From the NCBI GenBank assembly GCA_030278955.1, contig JAOANR010000002.1, forward strand, positions 13,724,238 to 13,788,237: a stretch of 64,000 nucleotides of DNA, read 5' to 3'. This DNA is from Hygrophila difformis. Lineage: Eukaryota > Streptophyta > Magnoliopsida > Lamiales > Acanthaceae. The translations under genes were made by a program, and so were the position numbers. Below the pieces are notes generated by a model, which worked only from the letters and a program-made list of their open reading frames with translations, made no database searches and had not been told where the DNA came from. Shown piece by piece: positions 1 through 11,776 of the stretch (within the stretch, counting starts at the first letter, position 1; each line of letters starts with the position of its first letter).

Positions 1-2140
1 GACCAATTCAGTTTAGCCTAACAGAACTGTTGTACATAATGCAGGGCAATGAAAGCATGGGCGTGCTAAACTACCCGGGTGGAACTTCTTCCGAGCAGAC
101 AGGATTGCCACAGTTGCAGATTGCAAGGTTTGTAAGGTGAAAGCAGATTATCCGAGAGCTATGTTAAAGCCGGAATCATAGGCTACAGTAGACATAGCAG
201 ATAATTAGGGATGTATATGGCAAGTGAAAATTGCAATAGTTGTACACATACCTTTGATGGAACAATGGACCACGGCGTCTATATTTAGTTTATATCTATT
301 ATTTATCAATATAATTACATAAGTGTTTAAATTAATAATAAAATCCTATTATTATATAATATTTAAAATTAATTTGTAAACAGTATTATTTACAAATGTT
401 GTTAAAATCATATTTTAATTTATAGATTTAACTATTCAAACGTATCTCGCTATAAGGCGTAAAGACTACGTAATATTAATTTCATTTTGTTGTATAAATT
501 ATATTCAATTCTAGAATTGAAATTAATAGTGAGGTATCTGTTCCTGAAATTGGAATAGGACAATAAGCGTAGGGAGCCTACCAACAACAATACACGAGGA
601 AGTATGGGGCTGTCGAATAAGAACACAGTGGTTATAAGAAAATTTGGGAACAATGGAATTGTCCAAGAATACAGTAGGTACATCATCATTAAATGGGGGT
701 AGGAACATACAATATCGGGGAAATTACCTGGCAACATCGTTGTACTTGTATAATAGGAAAATACATTATAAACTTAGTGTTAAGTGATGGTTTTCAGTAG
801 CAATATGATCGCACAAGTTGTTTTTTTTTTTTTGGGGGGGGCAGTGATTCCCTTCTATGCAAGGGGATGTTGTGCTTTGTGTGTTACGGCATATTATGTA
901 GAGAGGATAGATTAATACAGACAAGGAAGAATACGGGAATGTTTGTGTTTTGCAATTGGCTAAATGCAGCAAGGACCAGGCATTTTGGTAAGCACATAGA
1001 AGGCACAAGTAGAAAAATGCACGTTAATTCGGTAAAAACAGACAATGGAATACAACTAAGCTTGTACTCACCAAGCAAACAACCATTAGCAGATTTTAAA
1101 AATAACGACCCTTGGAGCACAGATAGAAAGGCGAGGCACAGGAACACATACAAAAGAACAAAAGACTTACCTAATTGGAGACACAACACAAATGTTAGAG
1201 GAGACCGGCCCGAGCACAGGAGACAGCAAGGCCTGGTGACGGGGGGGGAAGGCCGGCCCGAGCACAGGAGACAGCAAGGCCTGGTGACGGGGGGGGGGGG
1301 GGGGGGGGGAGGAGCAATAGCCAGCGTGGGGGGATGGGGGGCGCAATTTGGGAATAAATGCACAGGGAATGGAGGGACAACCGAAGGAAAATCCACGGGG
1401 TGTGTCGTTTCCTTCCTGGCTGGATGTGGCCATTGGGCAAATGAATTGTTGGGAAGAGTAAAGGTCACGGACAGGAGCAACAGGAAAGGGGATCTAGGGA
1501 AGTAACGCATGGATTATTGTTGGGGTGTTGGATTATGATTAAACTGTCTGGGAACAAATGTGAATGACCTGTGCATTATTAGTGACTGTGTGTAGGAGAT
1601 AGGGGGAAGGCCTACTGAGATATGAGGGCTGTCAATCGGTAGGGAAGTGTCTAATCGGTCATTTTGCAGAAAGATTACTGGTGGGAATTTAAAAAAAGAC
1701 CACACATCACAAGTTTCTTGAAAGTAGGAAAAAAATAAAGCCATCTCAAACAATAAACTTTACTTCTCAGTTAATTCTATTATATTTTCCAGTCCAGTCC
1801 ACAATTTTCTACTTTTCATCTCCAACAATAAACTCAATATTTTTCTTTATTCACGTATATTTGATTTTCATTCCTTTCTATTTATTGAATTTTTACAATT
1901 TTAACAAATAACTTTAATGTTGATTGTATTTTAATAAATTTTAATTACCATACTAAAGTATATTATATTTAAATAAGTAAAATATCTTAAACTTTAGCAA
2001 AGCACTGTTCATCAAACGACAAACTATTGGAACATATTTGTACGTCATTTTGTTGTTTCCTTTTAGTTTCAAACACTGGTATTTTATCATTATGCAGTAG
2101 GAATTTTTCGTGTGTCACATCTGAAAGTGTTAATTCTTAA
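1..2140. other. No confirmed gene; GC-richer block 1150-1510 like the 5' region of a minus-strand unit
   Basis: I see no protein family here. Open frames on both strands around 870-1510 are proline/serine- or glycine/arginine-rich and are driven by a G-rich tract, so I do not call them genes. Plus-strand text at 1600-1660 shares a short motif (gtgtctaatcg) and a purine-rich style with 5210-5290. The stretch 2070-2140 resembles 5430-5500. This suggests the block is a diverged copy of the region upstream of the B3-like unit at 3673-5450. Positions 250-480 and 1760-2060 are AT-rich with nothing recognisable. Confidence 0.4.
1205..1309. repeat. 48-bp tandem duplication ending in a 21-G run
   Basis: The unit beginning ccggcccgagcac occurs at 1205 and again at 1253. 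The second copy runs into an uninterrupted G tract at 1289-1309. The long G run is likely to be length-variable or mis-sequenced. Confidence 0.85.
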
Positions 2141-2404
2141 TACTCACTCCGTTTTTGAATAATTAGAAAATTTTGGATTATCACGCAATTCAATGCATAA
2201 TTTTAACATTTAATATCTTAAATCCTGTAAAAATATAAATTATAAAATTTGATATTTTCCAAAATTACACAAACAGACAAATCTAACAAGATTTCGCTCA
2301 CCTATATTTTATCTTATGTAAATAGGTTAAAAAGTTGAATCAAAATTACCCAATGAATTGTAAATACTGTTCATTTGTTTTAATTTATGGAAACGGAGAG
2401 AGTA
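2141..2404. mobile_element. Stowaway-like MITE (TA-flanked)
   Basis: A 260-bp AT-rich element has terminal inverted repeats: the left end reads ctcactccgttt and the right end is the complement of ctctctccgttt. It is flanked by TA on both sides (2141-2142 and 2403-2404). TA duplication and a CTCCCTCCGT-type terminus are hallmarks of Tc1/mariner-derived Stowaway MITEs. There is no coding capacity. Confidence 0.75.
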
Positions 2405-2748
2405 TTTAAGGCAATTGTCTGTGTACATATATAGATTTTAGTTTTTTAATTTTACCAATCAAAATTACCATCCAAACAAAAGTTAAGGCAACCGCAAGGC
2501 TTCAATAGCCAAAAATGGTGTGTATCGCAAAGTAGTGAGGGGAAAAATGTCCATATATACGAGTGGATTGTATAAAAATGGATATAGGACCTTCGAAAGC
2601 AATGGAATTTTGTTAAATTGGTTTATGAGATTGTTTTAGAATATAATTTTTTTGTACTTCCTCTGTGTAACCTTAGATGTCCTAGTTGAGTTTTAGACAA
2701 GAAGGAATAGAGTCAATTTACACAGTACAAAAAAATGATTATAAGTAA

Positions 2749-3013
2749 TAATCCCTCCGTCCAAGGCAAGATGTCTGGTTTGACTTTTTGGCACAGTTCA
2801 TTGTTTAACTTTGACTCAATATTATTCTAAGTATATTTTTGAGAAAAAATAATTAAGTTGGATTTTGTTAGAATCGTATAATCATGTAGTTTTATAATAT
2901 ATATTTTTACATAATTTTTTGTTGTATATATTTCGAGATATTAACGATTGAAAAATTGCATTGGATTGTGCGCAGAAATGAAACAAGACATTTTAAATAG
3001 GACAGATGAAGTA
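2749..3013. mobile_element. Stowaway-type MITE, diverged copy 1 of a family
   Basis: About 260 bp begins with ccctccgtcc and ends with ggacagatgaag next to TA. The inside shares long runs with 15650-15908 and 63380-63512, for example the stretch around 'tttcgagatattaac' followed by 'attgaaa'. The terminal repeats are degenerate. It is non-coding. Confidence 0.65.
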
Positions 3014-3179
3014 TTATTTATGAAGTTGATTGAGCCTAAGATATGTAATAATGTAATTTCCTGTCGCCACTCATAGACTATAAATATATGGTTATACATA
3101 TATAGTTTTGTAAAGATTAGCAGTAACTGGCCCATTAAAACTATCCTCCAAACTTAATGAGCATCTCACTAAAAAAATC

Positions 3180-3480
3180 ACTTATTATCAAAAACACAAG
3201 TTGGGCTTGGTCCACAATATAAAGGAAGCACCGAATGTTTACCCGTATACTCGGCATTAAATATTTTTAATCGACATTGTGTGATTGTAAATACGCGGTG
3301 ATGGTATATATGTAGGCAATGCTAAAGCTCAATTTAAGTACAAATTGTGACAATATAGTGTGTAAGGATAAGTTGAGCTGCTATAACTGGTCATTGCACA
3401 TCTAATTCATTATACGTATATCAAATTGTAAATAGAGATATAATAAACATTATATAATGTATGCCAATTCACATATCGCC
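3180..3480. repeat. Dispersed direct repeat R1, copy 1 (copy 2 at 6525-6780)
   Basis: Both copies contain a matching series around 'ccgaat.tttac', 'cattaaatatt.ttaat' and 'gtgattgt.aatac.cggtgatggta', in the same orientation with moderate divergence. Each copy lies just left of a gene-like unit. I read this as an old segmental duplication about 3.3 kb apart. Positions 3481-3672 are purine-rich with no recognised feature. Confidence 0.6.
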
Positions 3481-3672
3481 TTGAAGGTGCATTTCATTGA
3501 CATAACATAATACAAAGGTGAACATAAAGTGTGTAATGACATTAGATAATACAAAAACAAGTGTAAGTACGGGCGAAATTATAACAGCCAGCAAGAAAGA
3601 CACAGGGCTAACCACGGAAAAAGGGAAAAGGGCAAAAGATAAGAGGCAACAGGGGTTAAGGAAGGCACGGAG

Positions 3673-4186
3673 CTAGGCCAGACGGTTTGAATGCAACAGA
3701 TCAGCCTGGAGAAGGAAGTCATTACGTTCAGGCCCGTACATGTTAGAAACAATAGTGAATGTCCAAACTTCTTTCACTAACATATTGCAATGATTGAAGA
3801 AATCAGGCCAGCCGGTTGTTAGTTTCAAAGAGTCGCCACAGGCCAAGCGGTGGTCAGAAAAACATTTGACATTTATGGCAGATGCTGAGGGAGCCTTACC
3901 AAATCTCATGTATACCCGGGGCTTTGAATCCAGTCTATGGTTTTGCCAGAACCTAACAGGAATAGTCTGCCAATAGCGAACTATGTTACTTATATATACA
4001 TATTAAAGATGACTGTATTAATTGTACATTAATTTAACAATGGGCTTACAAAAGTTTTTCTGTGAGTTTCATTGATTTGAACATCAAACGAAGTAGGAGC
4101 ATCATCGTCATCAGAATCATCGGACGTAAGGGCAATGATGTTAGCCGAGTCACTGTCTGAGTCCATGAAATTGGTATTTGGCGTAC
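3673..4186 (-). CDS. B3 DNA-binding domain protein (REM-like), last two exons only
   Basis: Two minus-strand exons join in phase. Exon 4186-4050 (acceptor TTAG, donor GTAAGC) encodes an acidic Asp/Ser run (MDSDSDSANII...) and then FDVQINETHRKTF. Exon 3966-3673 (acceptor GGCAG) begins TIPVRFWQNHRL and ends at a TAG stop. Together they give the start of a B3 fold (F-V-I ... IP..F), the conserved GWPDFFNHCNMLVKEVW segment and a short tail. B3 domains bind DNA in plant transcription factors. The order F-x-V-x-I, IPxxF and GWxxFxxxxxL matches the REM type, and the usual GD after the leucine is degraded to KE. Upstream exons were not securely found. An exon-like block (about 4880-4790, translation IPIFAHSFNLVAES...) may belong to it. 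The gene may be a fragment carried by the neighbouring Helitron. Confidence 0.6.
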
Positions 4187-5450
4187 CTAACATGCAAGGC
4201 ATGGAACAATATATAAGTGTGCATAATGTAATATTTATTTAAAAGAAGCCGGGTGAATATGACTTAATGTTTTCTGGCTGCAAGTGAATGAACAAAACTA
4301 TTTGTAGTGAGCAATGGAATGAGAATTTCATAATCTAATTTTTTTAATGTCCAATTTGACAGAGGAACTATACTGTACCAATTGCCAGGAGTCTGAGCTT
4401 TCGTAATTAGGCTGTTGAAATAGTATTCTCAATACAGATTACAAATATATTATAGTGACAACAATTCGAAAGCACGAAACAATTAAGGAAATAGAAGTAG
4501 AAATTTATAAAGCTCTTAAGTTCCAACGCATGATGTAATTGGCGGGACTGCTTGAATCTGTGGAATGGTAATGCACGATACAATTTATTTAAATATAACT
4601 AATTTTAAATGTCAGACAAGTGAATGATATGAATTCCCCATACAAGTATGAAAAGAAGCACAGATCTAAGTAACGAGAGGAAGCAGCAAACGCCCAAATT
4701 TATAAAGCACGATAAATCAAAATAAACAGTTAGATTGGTAAGTAAGAGCAGAATTTTAAAAAATGAAGAAAACAGTATTCAGAAATTGAATATACCTGTT
4801 ATGAATAGATCAGCAGTTACCGATACACCAAAGGATTCAGCAACCAAGTTGAAGGAATGGGCGAAAATGGGAATCTTGCAGATGTCAATTGATTTGAGAA
4901 AAATATTAAAACAAAGAGTAGGATGCAAGAGTTCAGCAATAATTGAAAATGGAATTACAAGTAAGTAGATGGTCGATTGAAGGGAGCCGGACCAGTGGCG
5001 GTGAAATGCCGAGAACGGCCGAAGAACGCCGAGGCGGATGCAGTTGCAGTGAGGTTCCAAGACGGGAATCGACAGCCGGACGGAGCTGAACGGATGTAAT
5101 CGAAGGAGGAAATGGTGATCGATAATTTGGAGGGGGGTGCAGTACAGACTTATCCATTCGATTTGATGGTATGTTGATTCCTATTTACTGTTGAAAACAG
5201 ATGGGTAGGGAGTGGGGGGAAGGAGGGAGAACTGCTGAATGGATAAAGCTGTCTAGGCAGTAATGTAGTGTCTAATCGCGTGTTCTGTAGAGGAGCACGG
5301 GTAGGCCTTTGAAATAAGAGAAAGCCGGAATTGATGAGCATGCTGGAAGGAGAGATAGAACATACTGGGAGTACAATGCAAAATTGACAGGAACCAATCA
5401 ATCTATCTATTCGCAGCACATTGCAATATTGGTATGTTTGTTGATAGGCA
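4187..5450 (-). other. Upstream region of the B3-like unit; GC-richer block at 4960-5160
   Basis: No secure exon beyond a possible one at 4880-4790 flanked by AG and GT. The 4960-5160 block is GC-richer than its surroundings, and 5170-5450 resembles 1500-1750. It may be the promoter and 5' region of the minus-strand B3 unit. This is inferred from layout only. Confidence 0.3.
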
Positions 5451-6524
5451 TAATAAATTTTTCATGTGTAATATCTGAAAAGGTTAATGCTTAATATCCA
5501 ATGATTCTATCTGGCTGTCTTACTATAATTATTACATATCAATTCACCATGAATGACAATGTATATTTTTACCAATTAGTAATTTAAATTATGTAACCCT
5601 ATCAATTCCTAATATAACAATGATAAAAATTTGAATTAAAATTAAACCGTTAATAGTCTAAAAAGAAAGAATCTATATAATAATTATTAATACACTAATC
5701 GCCGATTAATCGCTGACTAATTTCGATCTACCTTGCTTGCCATTAATATCTATATTTTGGAAATAAATTTAACTATTAATATACTAAAATCTTGAGAAAG
5801 TTTACATATATATTTTAAAAGATGTAAAAAGAATTTACGACACATAAAATATACAATTTGATCAAAACTATATAATATAAATTATTTGTTTGTATAAATA
5901 TTTTAATACTACATAAGTTTAATTTAGGTTAAATTATAATAAGTTTGATTTAGATTAAATTTAATTTATGTTAAATTTATATCTATAAGTATAATCCTAT
6001 ATCAATATACGGAATATAATAACGACACACACGGAAAATTGATATAATTTTGTATTATGCTTGATAATTTTTGTTGTAAGTTGAATTAATCTAATTTTAT
6101 ATTATGCTTGATAATTTTATAATTCATATAATTTTTTTTATTAAACTAATTTGATTTTTAATTAGATTAGGAATTTTAAGATTTTTTGATAAAATAAATT
6201 TTAGACATAAAGATAACTAAATATTTTAAATTTCAGTTGAATCTTAGCAAACTTTAAAAAAACTACAACATATAAAAATATAACTAAACATAACACATGT
6301 CAAATACTTAAAAAATGTATAATATTAAACTACTAAATAACTACGCGCACGGAAAATTAAGTTAACAAATATGCAGATAAATTCGTATTTAATTTATGTG
6401 GAGATAATGTATAATTAAAAATAAATGAAGGATATGACTGAAAAGATAAATAAGTTTAATATATTGCAAAAATATATAGAGAATATTTTTTTTAAGTATG
6501 ACTATAGTGTAAATGATTTGAAAT
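5451..6524. other. AT-rich non-coding stretch, nothing recognised
   Basis: The stretch is very AT-rich with short local repeats (for example 'taatttta..ttatgcttgataatttt' twice near 6050-6115). I see no open frame, terminal repeat or hairpin of note. Confidence 0.5.
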
Positions 6525-6780
6525 AATCAAAAAATTACCTTCATCAAAAACAAAAGATGGGTTGAATCCACAAGTGAAGGGGAGTTCCGAATATTTACAA
6601 AAATCCACATCATTAAATATTGTTAATTGATACTATGTGATTGTGAATACGTGGTGATGGTACATACGTAGACAATGCCAAAGTTCCACATAAGGAATAT
6701 AATACTTAATTGTCATGTTAAAAGAAGTCATTGTGCATTTCAAAACGTATTTAGTTTAGCATGATACTGCAAGGTTTGAA
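6525..6780. repeat. Dispersed direct repeat R1, copy 2
   Basis: This is the partner of 3180-3480, in the same orientation, sharing the 'tgtgattgtgaatacgtggt' type core with scattered substitutions. Confidence 0.6.
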
Positions 6781-6789
6781 CGATTGGAC

Positions 6790-7030
6790 AAATTAAGTTT
6801 TTTATATGCAAATTCCATCCTTTAAAAATTTCCAAAGAAACTAATTATAAGCTATAATCTAAGTCAATATTATGAAAACTGGCAACAATAAACTAACTTA
6901 TATAAATAGCCATGGCTTGATGCGAGAATTAATAAGGATCATCGTGCAAGTATAAGTAAGCAAAGAAAAAAACACACGAGAGCATCATTTTGCCCATGAT
7001 GAATTAATGAAATAATGGACGGATACAGAT
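6790..7030 (+). promoter_or_regulatory. Duplicated promoter-like block R2, copy 1 (copy 2 at 11145-11375)
   Basis: The two copies share 'tatatgcaaatt', 'tctaagtcaatattat', 'aactaa..tatataa' and a downstream 'aagcaaa..aaacaca' series over about 230 bp. The TATATAAATA-like box near 6900 and the purine-rich leader after it resemble a plus-strand plant promoter and 5' leader. The short open frame after it (to 7249) is not a recognised protein. Confidence 0.4.
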
Positions 7031-7343
7031 TCATCTGATTTGGAATCAAGGGGATTGAACAAAGACAGTAGAATACAAAAAGGGTGCGGGCAAAAAATTG
7101 TGTACAAAATTCGGCCTTATAAACAAAAGGGCGTTATCAGAATTCAGCTCAGCAGAATGGACTGTCTAGACTGGGAATATCGTTCATTAATGGCTAACAC
7201 TGGACTGCATTTTGGAAAGTTTATTTTCCGCGTCAACTTCAACAAGTGATGTTTCTCTTTCTTTTTCTTTTTTTCAATAATTAGGAAAACTGACATGCCA
7301 ATAACAGAATGATGTGTTTAGTGACAAGGAAGTGTTAGTAAAT

Positions 7344-7498
7344 GTTATGATTCAGATTGTGTCGGAAAGGATCATTCGTTATCCCAAATAGCAGCATACT
7401 GGGCCTATGGGAAATCAGTGAATCATGACCTATCACACGCCCAGTAGGCTGAAATTTAGGAAAACGAATGACCCTTCCGACACAATCAGAATGATAAC
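7344..7498. mobile_element. Small hairpin element (about 155 bp) with 38-bp inverted repeats
   Basis: Plus-strand 7344-7383 is nearly the reverse complement of 7460-7498. Both arms contain gattgtgtcggaa followed by catt-cgtt. The loop is about 75 bp. It could be a foldback MITE or the source of a hairpin RNA. No target duplication was identified with certainty. Confidence 0.65.
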
Positions 7499-7659
7499 AA
7501 TTTGACGATCTCCCCAATCAGAAACACATTATTAGCATGAGAATTTTCTATAAAAGAAAAAGGAAAGGAAAACGAGACATGACTTTGTCAAGATGGTTGA
7601 ATTTGGAAACCATATTTATTAGCTACAGAGTTTGTAAATAGAAATGCTATATGAGATTA

Positions 7660-7803
7660 CTACTTATCCAAACGAGTGGAATGTTCCTGAAGAGCAAAGC
7701 CTGAACAGGGATCGGCATAAAAGAATTTCATTTCAAGCTTTTCATACAGTGAAGGGCCTGAGTTTCCCTTGGAACCCAAATTGTTGCCATGCAGACCTAC
7801 GCC
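7660..7803 (-). CDS. Exon-like open frame, 47 residues to a stop; unrecognised
   Basis: After a good acceptor (CAATCCTCAG) a minus-strand frame runs GVGLHGNNLG... to a TAG stop at 7660. It could be the last exon of a gene in the 7.6-9.6 kb unit, which sits beside repeat R1 in the same way as the B3 unit does. I do not recognise the sequence and could not join it in phase to the exon-like block at 8145-8056. It may be chance. Confidence 0.22.
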   Translation of the reverse strand, partial: GVGLHGNNLGSKGNSGPSLYEKLEMKFFYADPCSGFALQEHSTRLDK

Positions 7804-8183
7804 CTGAGGATTGAAAGCATTGTTATGAGTTAAGTTTATTAATCCATAAATATAGTCATATTATAGATATTCGGTTCATTTGCATATAAATTGTAAGTAT
7901 TTATACATATTCTTTCTGCACTGGCCAATACTAAGCTACAAACGAATCTATTTGGATGAAATTGTATAGTACGAAACTGCATGGTCAGTCAAGGAAAATA
8001 CAAAGTATTGAACTCATTCACATTTCTAAACTTGTAAACATGTTTTAGAACATACCTAAAAACAGTGATGAGGAAGTAATCTGCATCGGGTGAAGGACCC
8101 AGTGCTATGCTCCTCAAACGATTCATATTGTGCGAGTAGCTAATATAGTAAAGTTCTCTTTAAACAAACAAGTCTTATATCCT

Positions 8184-8392
8184 GTACCCTCGTAGGTGTA
8201 GAGCAACTTTTATGCACACTTCGTTCTACATCTGTTATTTGAATTATAGTCCCAACAATAGTCATCCTTATCCGTGTGCTAGTTGTAATTTAAAGCAAGA
8301 ATACAAGGAAGGAAGACTTCTTCATAGACGACGTTTAAAAAAAAAAGGATGTGGAATAGATTGTGCATAGAAGTTGCTCTACACCTAGGAGG
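8184..8392. mobile_element. Inverted-repeat element (about 210 bp), MITE-like
   Basis: The left arm holds taggtgtagagcaactt; its reverse complement is in the right arm at about 8350-8390. Similarity extends roughly 45 bp on each side (tatgcaca... and the ccctc edge). The interior is non-coding, so this is a candidate foldback or MITE insertion. Confidence 0.6.
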
Positions 8393-10680
8393 GCGGCAGA
8401 TCTAAAAATTGTTTAGTCGAAGAAGAGCTGACTAAGTGAACTACTAAAACAACCCGAATCATAAGCAGAGAACAACATGAGAATATTTCACCTGCTAGCG
8501 TTTGGCGCGGGACATCATTTAGCAGTTTTGAATTTCCTGCATGAACATTGGGGTAGCGAGTAAGAATCACGGGAAGCAGTTGGATATTTTCAATGGCATA
8601 GAGATGCCGGCACAATTGCATAGGAAAATGAGTGCAAAAGATAACAAAAAATGGATGAGAAAGTTCATTTGTATACAGCAATGGGGGAACATGCTCAAAT
8701 GTGTACGAAAGAGTGGTTGGTAAACAGCTGTTTCAAACGTGCTAGTGAAATTTAAGCCATTAATGATATACGTTGTATTTAGGCGAGCGCGAGATCAAAA
8801 CGCACGACACGAAGAGCTGGGTAATTGGGATAGTTAGTAAGCAATAAAGAACAAACGCAAAAAACAATGGTACAGGCATTCTGTCGAGCACATGGAAAGC
8901 AGATGGGGGGAAGTGTAATGGTAAGCTAATTTGGTTCCTTAACGGTGTCCCTTTGGGGGAAGAACGAAGTAAAAAACCCTTAAGTTTGTTTGTAGGGGAA
9001 TTATACGTAGCAAAGATAAGCAGCTTCACAAGGAATGAACACATGGCACAATAAATGGTCCACACTGGCGTTATATGCTAATACCAAAGACGGTGTATGC
9101 ACGAGCAAAGGATTAAGGCATACCCGAGTAGCAAGAAGAGGAGAAAGCCGGAATCTGTTCGGTCGGCTGGAAGGTGCAGGGCAGAAGGGAACAGGTGCGC
9201 GGACTGAACAAGAGAGCAGTACTCCTACACCCCAACACTGTCAACACGGCAATAGGCTGCGGGAGGGGCCAATAGATTGGACGGCTATGAGAGAGGTAAG
9301 GAGGGGGGTAGGGGGGAGAGGAAGGGGGAGTGTCACGGGCGACAGTAGGAGCAAAGGGTTGTAGAGATAGTGGAATTCAGAGGACATGACAGGGCCGGAG
9401 GATCTGTAAAAGCTGTTAGCACAAGATTGGGTGCAATAAAATAAAGGACTTCCCAGGGGAAAAGGCGAAGTTACATTGGAAGACACATCTTGGACATTAG
9501 CAGACAGGGTAGATTCGGATTGTAAAAAATGATGAGCGAGGGCGGCAGTACAGAGATGCAGCGACTGTGAAAAGTGTCGTCGGGCGTGGATGGAAAGAGA
9601 AAAAGATTTTGATTTGTTTTGTAGCATATGAACACATTATCTGAGATTTGATTCTACAGTGAATAGATCTGATATATCTTATTGGGCTATTAGGCTATAA
9701 TCTGATATGTAAACCACACTTAAAATTACAATTTGGTATATATATTTTGGATGAGCTATTAGGCTATGATTTGATATGCCTTGTCAAATATTTATATATT
9801 AAAATGGGTTACATATATTAATATTGGTATATTATGTATTTAACAAAAATATAACAAAAGTGATTTCTATTTGTAGCGAATGAAAAATTACAAAACATAG
9901 TATATTTTTTATTTATTTGTATTTTAAAATATAAAAGATATAATGACCTTAATAGGATTTGATTAAAAATTTTAATTGACAAATGGAAAGGAGACAAATA
10001 TCGTATTTTCTTGAACACTTGGTTTGACAGTTTATTTTTTTACTTTATTGTACAAAACACTTATTGTGATTTACATCTATAGTCACGGGTGGAAGATAAG
10101 TGATAGTCTATTCCAACCTTGTTTACATTACCAGACGCACTTTTCTTGATTTGTCTGCCTTTGTAATCATTTTAATTATATATATAGGGGCAAATAACAA
10201 AATTCCACCAAGGTATAGGCAAACAATCTATATTTCATGCAGAGCATCCAAAGTTAGTGATGGAGTTCATAGTGCACTTGCCTGATGATCTTGAAACGCT
10301 ATTAGTAAGGGTTGGAGGCTACATAATTTTTGGGAAGTTTATTTTAAAGACTTTGTACTACTTTTGTGTGATACTAATTTTCTTTCATGATATGTTTAGT
10401 TTTTTTCGAAGAGTACAGTTAGTCTTATGAATTTCCAAGTAACACCCAAAATAATTAAATTAAAGACATTAATGGGAGTAAAGGAGATTTGAACGAAATC
10501 TGGTATTGTATAATATAAGCATCGTATTGGGATTTGATAATTATGTTTGTAGGAATTAATAGTTTTTAAGTTTTTATCTTACTCTAGGAAATTCCAAAGT
10601 ATGTATGGGAACATTTAGGTTTACATTTGTGAAAAAGCATTTGGCTACGCCGAGGAGCTACTGGACAGCTTACTAAAGTG
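8393..10680. other. No confirmed gene; GC-richer block 9080-9640, then AT-rich DNA
   Basis: Open frames of 60-130 aa exist on both strands but match no family known to me, and overlapping frames are equally open. The 9080-9640 block has the same G-rich, promoter-like character as 1150-1510 and 4960-5160. A plus-strand reading near 10260-10345 (LPDDLETLLVRVGGY) could be the start of a B3-like domain whose end is at 10684-10875, but the link is not shown. Confidence 0.35.
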
Positions 10681-10683
10681 TAG

Positions 10684-10875
10684 TTGATTCACTGCTGCGA
10701 AATTGGTCAAGGCACTAAGTCAACGTTAAAAACGACAAGAGGCATTGGTCATTTCATGGAACGAAATAATATAGTTATTGGGGATGTATGCAAGTTTACA
10801 GTAGTGACGACTTCATATGGTAAAAGAAATAATCAAGTGGTCATTGAAGTAGACGCAATTAATCAAATGGTGTAG
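10684..10875 (+). pseudogene. B3-like domain fragment, plus strand
   Basis: The frame contains RGIGHFMERNNIVIGDVCKF followed by TVVTTSYGK. This is the second half of a B3 domain (G-x-x-F-M-x-x-N-x-I/L-x-x-G-D-x-C-x-F). It ends at a TAG, and no matching upstream half was securely joined. It lies opposite in strand to the B3 fragment at 3673. It is probably a broken or partial gene copy, and I am fairly but not fully sure of the family. Confidence 0.45.
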
Positions 10876-11144
10876 GTATAAGTATTAAAATAGTGTGTTG
10901 GGTGTTGCTTTATGTTTTTTAATGTTATGTTTTCTTAAAGATTGATTGTATTAACTGTGTGGTGTTTGGTGGTTCTGAGAGACAATATATGGTATGTATG
11001 ATGGCTGCAATTTGTTATTGATATGTGGGTGTGAACAAACTTATTATGCTAACACAGATGGACATAAGGCCGAGAAAGCCAAATTTAGTCAATATGCCAA
11101 AAGAAATTGGCCTGCATTCGAGGATGAAGCATGCTGTTTCGACA

Positions 11145-11420
11145 AATTAAGTGTTTTTATATGCAAATTTTATGCTTTCTAAAATTTTTAAAGAAAACAT
11201 ACGCTATGATCTAAGTCAATATTATAAGAATTGGGAACAGTAAACTAATATATATAAGGATCCGTGTTCTGATGTCAGAATTTATAAGCATTATTTTGTA
11301 ATTATAAGTAGTCCAAGCAAATAAACACATGAAGTCATCTTTTTTCGGAGATTGAATTAAGGAAATGATAAACGGATACATATTATTCTTTTTTCGGAGA
11401 TTGAATTAAGGAAATGATTA
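11145..11420 (+). repeat. Promoter-like block R2 copy 2, followed by a 51-bp tandem duplication
   Basis: Positions 11145-11375 match 6790-7030. Immediately after, the motif tcggagattgaattaagg appears at about 11345 and again at about 11396, a direct duplication of roughly 51 bp. Nothing coding is recognised between 11420 and 11776. Confidence 0.55.
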
Positions 11421-11776
11421 AAAAAAAAGCGAACCTTGATTGTTGAGCAGTGTAAGACAAACATAGGTACATATTATTCCCGATTCAGTAAATTCCATAT
11501 ATAATTAAGGAACGAAAGAAGAGGAAACATACTACTTATTTATAAACAAAGGGCGGATTACAATAAATCCAGTGCAAAAGGTTATACAAAATGGATTCCA
11601 AGTAATCCACACGACAAAATACCCAGGATAGAAGCAGGCAAAAAGAGTCATAAGATAGTAGGCAGTTATATAGTAGGAAGTTCAGTAGCTTCATAAGGGT
11701 ACAAACCAGGAGGAGTACCATCAAAAGAGCATAGTGAGACACATCCAATTATATAAACAGCAAACGGAACGAACAC

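Noticed and set aside
867..1510. Long open frames on both strands (212 and 208 aa)
   Set aside because: They are mirror frames created by the G/C run and the 48-bp duplication. Composition is low-complexity and there is no family resemblance.
8056..8145. Exon candidate upstream of the frame at 7803-7660
   Set aside because: The open reading ends in phase 2 while the next exon needs phase 0; no consistent join was found.
9661..11520. Helitron 3' end of the autonomous element
   Set aside because: Several YYAG motifs preceded by A exist, but none has a GC hairpin about 10 bp away, so no end is called.
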